From positions 434,001-498,000 of the forward strand of contig JBMNNB010000003.1 in assembly GCA_050953725.1 (NCBI GenBank): a DNA stretch of 64,000 nucleotides, in the 5' to 3' direction. This DNA comes from DTU053 sp012520115 (GTDB lineage: Bacteria > Bacillota > Clostridia > Oscillospirales > Acutalibacteraceae). Shown piece after piece: positions 63,317 through 64,000 of the stretch. The notes beneath the pieces were generated by a model, which was given only the letters and a program-made list of their open reading frames with translations, searched no databases and had not been told where the DNA came from. The position numbers and the translations under genes were made by a program. The first letter of the stretch is position 1; each line of letters opens with the position of its first letter.

Positions 63317-63367
63317 TTTACAATATAAGAAAAAGGTGTTAAACTATTTTTGTTATAAAAATAACGG
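63317..63367 (+). promoter_or_regulatory. Possible nifJ promoter with Rex-like operator
   Basis: TTTACA (63317-63322), 17-nt spacer, TAAACT (63340-63345), followed at 63350-63367 by TTGTTATAAAAATAACGG. The latter matches the Rex consensus TTGTTAANNNNTTAACAA at 10 of 14 specified positions and would lie at the transcription start, where a redox-sensing repressor could block it. A motif match only. Confidence 0.3.
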
Positions 63368-63515
63368 TCGGAAAGCAAGATTGCTCCCTGCAGTTTTGAG
63401 TTCCGCCGTATTTGCGTGTTCATTTCCTTTTCATTTGGAGCTGGACATGCTTATAAGCGGGTCACACTTTACCGTTTAACAGTCGGCAAATTAATACAGG
63501 AGGAAACAATATAAA

Positions 63516-64000
63516 ATGGCCAGAAAAATGAAGACATTAAAGGGTAACTCTGCGGCCGCATATGTGTCATATGCGTTTACCGAAGTTGCAGCGATTTATC
63601 CTATCACTCCCTCCTCGGACATGGCGGAAGAAACCGACAAGATGTCCACTGACGGAGTGAAAAACATTTTCGGACAGACTGTAAGAGTTGCGGAAATGCA
63701 GTCTGAGGCAGGCGCAGCAGGTGCTGTTCACGGTTCCCTCGCAGCAGGCGCACTTACAACTACCTACACCGCTTCTCAGGGTCTGCTTCTCATGATTCCC
63801 AACATGTATAAAATCGCCGGTGAGCTTTTACCGAACGTTATCCACGTTTCGGCCCGTGCGGTTGCAAGCCATGCGCTTAGCATCTTCGGCGACCATTCGG
63901 ACATCTATGCCTGCCGCCAGACAGGCTATGCAATGCTCTGCTCCGGCAACGTTCAGGAAGTTATGGACCTCGGCGCCGTTGCTCACCTTGCAACAATCAA
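63516..64000 (+). CDS. nifJ: Pyruvate:ferredoxin oxidoreductase, N-terminal part
   Basis: Partial gene running off the window end; 161 codons are readable from ATG 63516 (AGGAGGAAACAATATAAA upstream). MKTLKGNSAAAYVSYAFTEV, then IYPITPSSDMAEE and VRVAEMQSEAGAAGAVHGSL are the start of the single-chain NifJ/PFOR. It oxidises pyruvate to acetyl-CoA and reduces ferredoxin in anaerobes. The four-subunit form starts differently. Divergent from gdhA. Confidence 0.97.
   Translation, partial: MARKMKTLKGNSAAAYVSYAFTEVAAIYPITPSSDMAEETDKMSTDGVKNIFGQTVRVAEMQSEAGAAGAVHGSLAAGALTTTYTASQGLLLMIPNMYKIAGELLPNVIHVSARAVASHALSIFGDHSDIYACRQTGYAMLCSGNVQEVMDLGAVAHLATI

Overview
The window looks like a chromosomal contig from a low-to-mid GC, spore-forming anaerobic Firmicute, most probably an uncultured gut member of the Oscillospirales (Clostridia). 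The evidence is a SpoIIE sporulation phosphatase, AddAB rather than RecBCD, RNase Y with YmdB, a pyruvate:ferredoxin oxidoreductase, a hexameric-type glutamate dehydrogenase and strong AGGAGG ribosome-binding sites. No name can be fixed from sequence alone.

Layout. Positions 1-10110 (minus strand) hold ymdB (cut by the window edge), rny, a GC-rich repeat island, addA and addB. Positions 10316-14547 (plus) hold a FAD-dependent oxidoreductase, inorganic pyrophosphatase and a secreted ceramidase-like protein whose frame is broken. Positions 14588-21101 hold a small EamA-type transporter, a family 2 glycosyltransferase, an unknown membrane protein, lysS, greA and a ChbG/YdjC-like deacetylase. Positions 21478-25525 hold a D,D-carboxypeptidase with a long Lys/Glu/Thr tail facing spoIIE. 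At 25872-27187 there is a tRNA-Leu(CAA), an array of small hairpins separated by TGATG/CATCA words, and an AT-rich two-gene cassette (four-helix-bundle protein plus YdcF-like protein). At 28318-29624 a cobalamin riboswitch controls a DUF4430 lipoprotein and an ECF-type S component, a likely corrinoid uptake unit. At 29744-41876 there are two giant secreted proteins: one of MBG/YDG immunoglobulin-like repeats, one of hydrophobic helical repeats. Both are frame-interrupted, and a PHP-domain gene lies between them.

Positions 42693-48401 (plus) hold a TVP38/DedA-like membrane protein, a lipoprotein, and an ATP-grasp ligase, aspartate racemase and asparagine synthase operon that matches the logic of a D-Asp/D-Asn peptidoglycan cross-bridge pathway. 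Positions 48479-50734 (minus) hold a GH78 alpha-L-rhamnosidase. A second large GC-rich island (51060-51760) is built of alternating ~120 and ~103 nt units. It precedes a compact phage-derived cassette (51972-55524): a sigma-region-4-like HTH protein, a small helical protein, a baseplate-like protein, a tail-fibre-like protein, an NlpC/P60 endolysin carrying a dockerin, an XhlA-like protein and a holin, with no head, tail-tube or integrase genes. The rest is an Mga-type regulator, a histidine kinase/response regulator pair, a small membrane protein, gdhA, and divergently the start of nifJ.

The most unusual items are: (1) the sigma-like/fibre/dockerin-endolysin/holin cassette; (2) the hairpin array beside the four-helix-bundle gene, next to a tRNA; (3) the riboswitch-controlled DUF4430 + ECF-S pair; (4) the three GC-rich repeat islands; and (5) the fact that all three large secreted proteins, and no housekeeping gene, are split by frameshifts.
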